From Thermoflexus hugenholtzii JAD2 (GTDB lineage: Bacteria > Chloroflexota > Dehalococcoidia > SHYB01), in NCBI GenBank assembly GCA_945861815.1, contig CAMAVV010000131.1, positions 1-5,147 on the forward strand: a stretch of DNA of 5,147 nucleotides, written 5' to 3'. The notes under the pieces were generated by a model, which did no database searches, was not told the DNA's origin, and saw nothing but the letters and a program-made list of their open reading frames with translations. Of the stretch, positions 5,013-5,147 are shown piece after piece. The translations under genes and the position numbers were made by a program. Positions within the stretch are counted from its first letter, which is position 1, and each line of letters starts with the position of its first letter.

Positions 5013-5147
5013 TCAGGCTTCCACTAGAATCGTTTTCTTATAAACGCGCGTTGGCGGCTCTTTGGGTTTGAGGGATTGCTGTGCCCCTAATACCATCTCG
5101 ATTGCTTCGCGCAGATTTGCCGAAACCTCGCGCAAAGTTCTACCCTG
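5013..5147 (-). CDS. hicB: HicB family antitoxin, C-terminal part (5' end beyond right edge)
   Basis: The last 44 codons of an antitoxin gene, open at the right edge and ending in TGA at 5015-5013. The peptide begins QGRTLREVSANLREAIEMVL, matching the helix that follows the conserved 'G..(T)QG.T..EA..N..EAI' stretch of HicB, and ends with a strand, YKKTILVEA. The protein stops right after this partial RNase-H-like domain, with no ribbon-helix-helix or helix-turn-helix added. It therefore looks like the short HicB form that lacks its own DNA-binding domain. It should bind HicA and block its RNase activity. Order is antitoxin first, toxin second, with a 2-nt gap to hicA. Confidence 0.8.
   Translation of the reverse strand, partial: QGRTLREVSANLREAIEMVLGAQQSLKPKEPPTRVYKKTILVEA

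Overview
This is a moderately GC-rich bacterial window with an accessory or metabolic character. The organism cannot be fixed from sequence alone. A thiolase beside an HMG-CoA synthase-like/DUF35 (zinc ribbon plus OB-fold) protein, an FYGWW-type MFS transporter and a HicBA toxin-antitoxin pair would fit an environmental bacterium such as a Chloroflexota member, but that is a guess from gene content and not a demonstrated placement.

Layout, left to right. (1) Positions 1-388, minus strand: the N-terminal third of an MFS transporter whose 3' end runs off the left edge. (2) Positions 389-580: a divergent intergenic region. It holds a 17-codon relic that reads like the start of a short-chain dehydrogenase (minus strand) and a promoter with a perfect TATAAT box facing right. 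(3) Positions 581-1639, plus strand: a secreted lipoprotein with a Pro/Thr-rich stalk and a probable concanavalin A-like (polysaccharide-lyase-like) beta-sandwich. (4) Positions 1640-1872: a 34-codon minus-strand ORF resembling a methyltransferase C-terminus, then a textbook intrinsic terminator for the minus-strand genes to its right. (5) Positions 1873-3090, minus strand: an SCP2-type thiolase. (6) Positions 3091-3241: a spacer containing a triple ATCTGTG repeat. (7) Positions 3242-4660, minus strand: an HMG-CoA synthase-like domain fused to a DUF35 zinc-ribbon/OB-fold domain. (8) Positions 4661-4821: a spacer with a perfect 12-bp palindrome. (9) Positions 4822-5147, minus strand: hicA toxin preceded by the 3' end of hicB antitoxin, which runs off the right edge.

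The main interest is the two-gene acyl-CoA module at 1873-4660. Archaea build a thiolase/HMG-CoA synthase/DUF35 complex from three polypeptides. Here the synthase-like and DUF35 parts are one protein, encoded immediately upstream of the thiolase on the same strand. The synthase-like half has no cysteine in its first 363 residues. By alignment from memory, all three catalytic residues of HMG-CoA synthase (Glu, Cys, His) are replaced. The thiolase keeps its nucleophilic cysteine and active-site histidines. The simplest reading is a one-active-site acyl-CoA-processing complex in which the synthase fold is structural or binds ligand, rather than a mevalonate-pathway HMG-CoA synthase. The substrate is unknown.

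Two apparent gene relics flank the lipoprotein gene, so the left third of the window looks like rearranged, decaying accessory DNA.
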